Source: an uncultured bacterium
GTDB lineage: Bacteria > Bacteroidota > Bacteroidia > Chitinophagales > CAIOSU01
Reading direction: 5' to 3'
DNA length: 30,263 nt
NCBI GenBank assembly: GCA_903861055.1
Contig: CAIOSU010000174.1
Span: 1-30,263 of the forward strand
The position numbers were made by a program, and so were the translations under genes. Under the pieces are notes generated by a model, which did not search any database, was not told the DNA's origin, and saw only the letters and a list, made by a program, of their open reading frames with translations. Positions 28,972-30,263 of the stretch are shown here, piece by piece. Numbering within the stretch: the stretch's first letter is position 1; each line of letters begins with the position of its first letter.

Positions 28972-30263
28972 TTAGTCAAAACTCTTTACCAGTTTCAACA
29001 CGGCATTACCCTCTGCATCGGAAACAACTACCTGGTAAACCCCCGCCGCAAGGCCGCGAACATCAATACTGCAACCGTCGGCTCTGCAATTGATAGGCAC
29101 CACAAGCTTTTTACCTAAGGCATCAACCAAGTAAATTGCAGGCATCTCACTTAATGAAACACCCCAAGACAAGGTAGCCACGCTATTGGTAGGGTTAGGG
29201 TATAAAACAAGCTTATCGGGCGTAAACAAGTCGGATATACCGGTAGCATTAAATACGAAAACGGTTAATGAAGTGCTATCGGCGCAGCCGCTATTGCCCA
29301 CCGTAACGTACAAGGTGCAGGTATCGGTTCCGTCCCACTCCACGTTCACGGCATTGGTGCCTTGGCCAAACACTACAGATGCACATTGGCTATACCAATT
29401 GTAAAAAGTGGCAGATGGGTCCATCGGCACGAAGTAAGCGTAATCTTGCAGTGTATCTACCACCTGCGGGCCATAAATGCTGTCCAGCGCGGCAATGGCT
29501 GGGCTTTCGCTGATAACGGAGACCACGATGCTGTCGCACCCGCCCGCTGAAACAAGGGTATCTGCATAAATGCCGCCCATCACAAAAGTATCGGTGCCCA
29601 AAACCAGACTGTTTCCGGTGCACAGGTTATAGTAGGCGGTGTCAACGGAGCCCGGCAGCACGGTCAGCACGAGCGTGGCGGTGCTGTCGCAGCCTACGGC
29701 GTTGTTGGTCTGGAAGGTGTACTGCCCGCTCTGGGTGTAGGTCTGCCCGTTCCACTGGTAGCTGTCGCAAGCCGCTTGGCTAGCGCTACTGGTGGTGCTG
29801 CGGTTTATGGTCAGGTTCAAAGTAGCGGTGCTATCGCAACCCACCGCGTTGCTGGTTTGGAAGGCGTACTGCCCGCTTTGGGTGTAGGTCTGCCCGTTCC
29901 ACGCATAGCTGTCGCAAGCCGTGATACTAGTGCTGCTGGTGGTGCTGCGGTTGATAATCAGGTCCAAAGTTGCGATGCTATCGCAACCCAACGCGTTGAT
30001 GGCCTGGAAGATGTACTGGCCCGTCTGGGTGTAGGTGCTGCCATTCCAAGTAAAGCTGTTACAAGCGGTCTGGTTGGTTACACTATTGCTTATTGGGTTT
30101 ACGGTAAGTGTTCTGTCGGCGGTAGCGGTACAACCCGATGCGCTAGTGGCAGTTACGGTATAGGTACCGGAGGTGGTAACGGTGATGACTGCCGTGGAAG
30201 CGCCCGTACTCCATGCATATGATGCACCTCCACTGACGGTAAAGGTGCTGCTTGCGCCTGAAC
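28972..30263 (-). CDS. T9SS cargo surface protein with tandem repeats (C-terminal part, cut by window edge)
   Basis: The frame is open to the right window edge, giving about 429 C-terminal residues. The last 75 residues form a type A T9SS (Por) sorting domain: LVLYPNPTNSVATLSW, IYLVDALGKKL, then DVRGLAAGVYQVVVSDAEGN and VLKLVKSFD. This domain directs export across the outer membrane and attachment or release at the surface. Upstream are three tandem 49-residue units (CDSYxWNGQTYTQSGQYxFQ, then NAVGCDSTATLxLTINRSTT) plus a diverged fourth (CTGNSLVLGTDTFVMGGIYA). At the right edge is a PKD/Ig-like stretch (SGGASYAWSTGASTAVITVT). It is probably a large adhesin-like protein. The N-terminus and total length are not visible. 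Confidence 0.85.
   Translation of the reverse strand, partial: SGASSTFTVSGGASYAWSTGASTAVITVTTSGTYTVTATSASGCTATADRTLTVNPISNSVTNQTACNSFTWNGSTYTQTGQYIFQAINALGCDSIATLDLIINRSTTSSTSITACDSYAWNGQTYTQSGQYAFQTSNAVGCDSTATLNLTINRSTTSSASQAACDSYQWNGQTYTQSGQYTFQTNNAVGCDSTATLVLTVLPGSVDTAYYNLCTGNSLVLGTDTFVMGGIYADTLVSAGGCDSIVVSVISESPAIAALDSIYGPQVVDTLQDYAYFVPMDPSATFYNWYSQCASVVFGQGTNAVNVEWDGTDTCTLYVTVGNSGCADSTSLTVFVFNATGISDLFTPDKLVLYPNPTNSVATLSWGVSLSEMPAIYLVDALGKKLVVPINCRADGCSIDVRGLAAGVYQVVVSDAEGNAVLKLVKSFD
29665..30085 (-). repeat. 147-bp tandem repeats in the surface protein gene
   Basis: Equivalent codons recur exactly 147 bp apart, for example GCTGTCGCAAGCC at 29761 and 29908 and the corresponding GCTGTTACAAGC at 30055. 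About 2.9 copies are visible, closely similar at the DNA level, each encoding 49 residues. Confidence 0.8.

Noticed and set aside
29665..30085. CRISPR-like regular repeats
   Set aside because: The period is 147 bp, the units are near-identical throughout with no short repeat/variable spacer structure, and they encode an in-frame protein repeat.
29776..30222. 148-codon plus-strand frame with internal repeats
   Set aside because: It is the complement of the 147-bp repeats of the T9SS protein. The minus frame has the sorting domain and the repeat logic.

Overview
The window looks like chromosomal DNA of a member of the Bacteroidota. The signs are a gldA-gldF-gldG cluster, a surface protein ending in a type IX secretion (Por) sorting domain, many short lipoproteins with a Bacteroidota-style lipobox, almost no Shine-Dalgarno sequences, and the Bacteroidota -7 promoter box TAnnTTTG (or a one-base variant) in front of most transcription units. 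The family composition resembles Chitinophagales/Sphingobacteriales-type genomes, but the order cannot be fixed by eye. No rRNA, tRNA, CRISPR array, insertion sequence or prophage was seen.

Layout. 1-1433: the 5' part of a YfhO-like polytopic membrane protein (-) divergent from a DUF218/YdcF protein (+). 1694-6151: gldA, gldF, gldG and a DUF4340 gene, tightly packed, encoding the gliding-associated ABC transporter. 6189-7070: a secreted DUF2911 protein, convergent with a PaaG-like enoyl-CoA hydratase/isomerase. 7858-8672: the longest gap, AT-rich, containing the best full promoter of the window in front of a possible 31-residue membrane peptide or small RNA. 8673-9314: a second, SanA-like DUF218 protein. 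9505-14939: an envelope-folding block with a 714-aa double-parvulin isomerase, a SurA-like lipoprotein without a rotamase domain, SurA, and a MoxR ATPase whose start overlaps the surA stop. 14959-16727 (-): a vanadium-haloperoxidase/PAP2-type lipoprotein and a small helical lipoprotein. 16915-17220: a small membrane protein. 17236-19059 (-): an NSS sodium symporter plus a 47-residue MetS-like small subunit. 19267-21173: tadA (-) divergent from serS (+). 21316-23721: an SRPBCC protein and a DUF885 metallopeptidase-like lipoprotein, closed by a strong terminator. 23977-24348: a small lipoprotein. 24408-27445 (-): metK and lysS. 27685-28893: two small membrane proteins and a RelE/ParE-type toxin-antitoxin pair. 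28972-30263 (-): the C-terminal part of a repeat-bearing T9SS cargo protein, cut by the window edge.

Most of this is ordinary Bacteroidota core genome: translation enzymes, SAM synthesis, outer-membrane protein folding and gliding/T9SS-linked surface functions. The less explained items are the small transcribed unit at 8303-8505, the short MetS-like subunit gene, the rotamase-less SurA-like lipoprotein, several palindromic intergenic elements, and a set of genes whose -7 boxes sit so close to the start codon that their mRNAs should be leaderless or nearly so.
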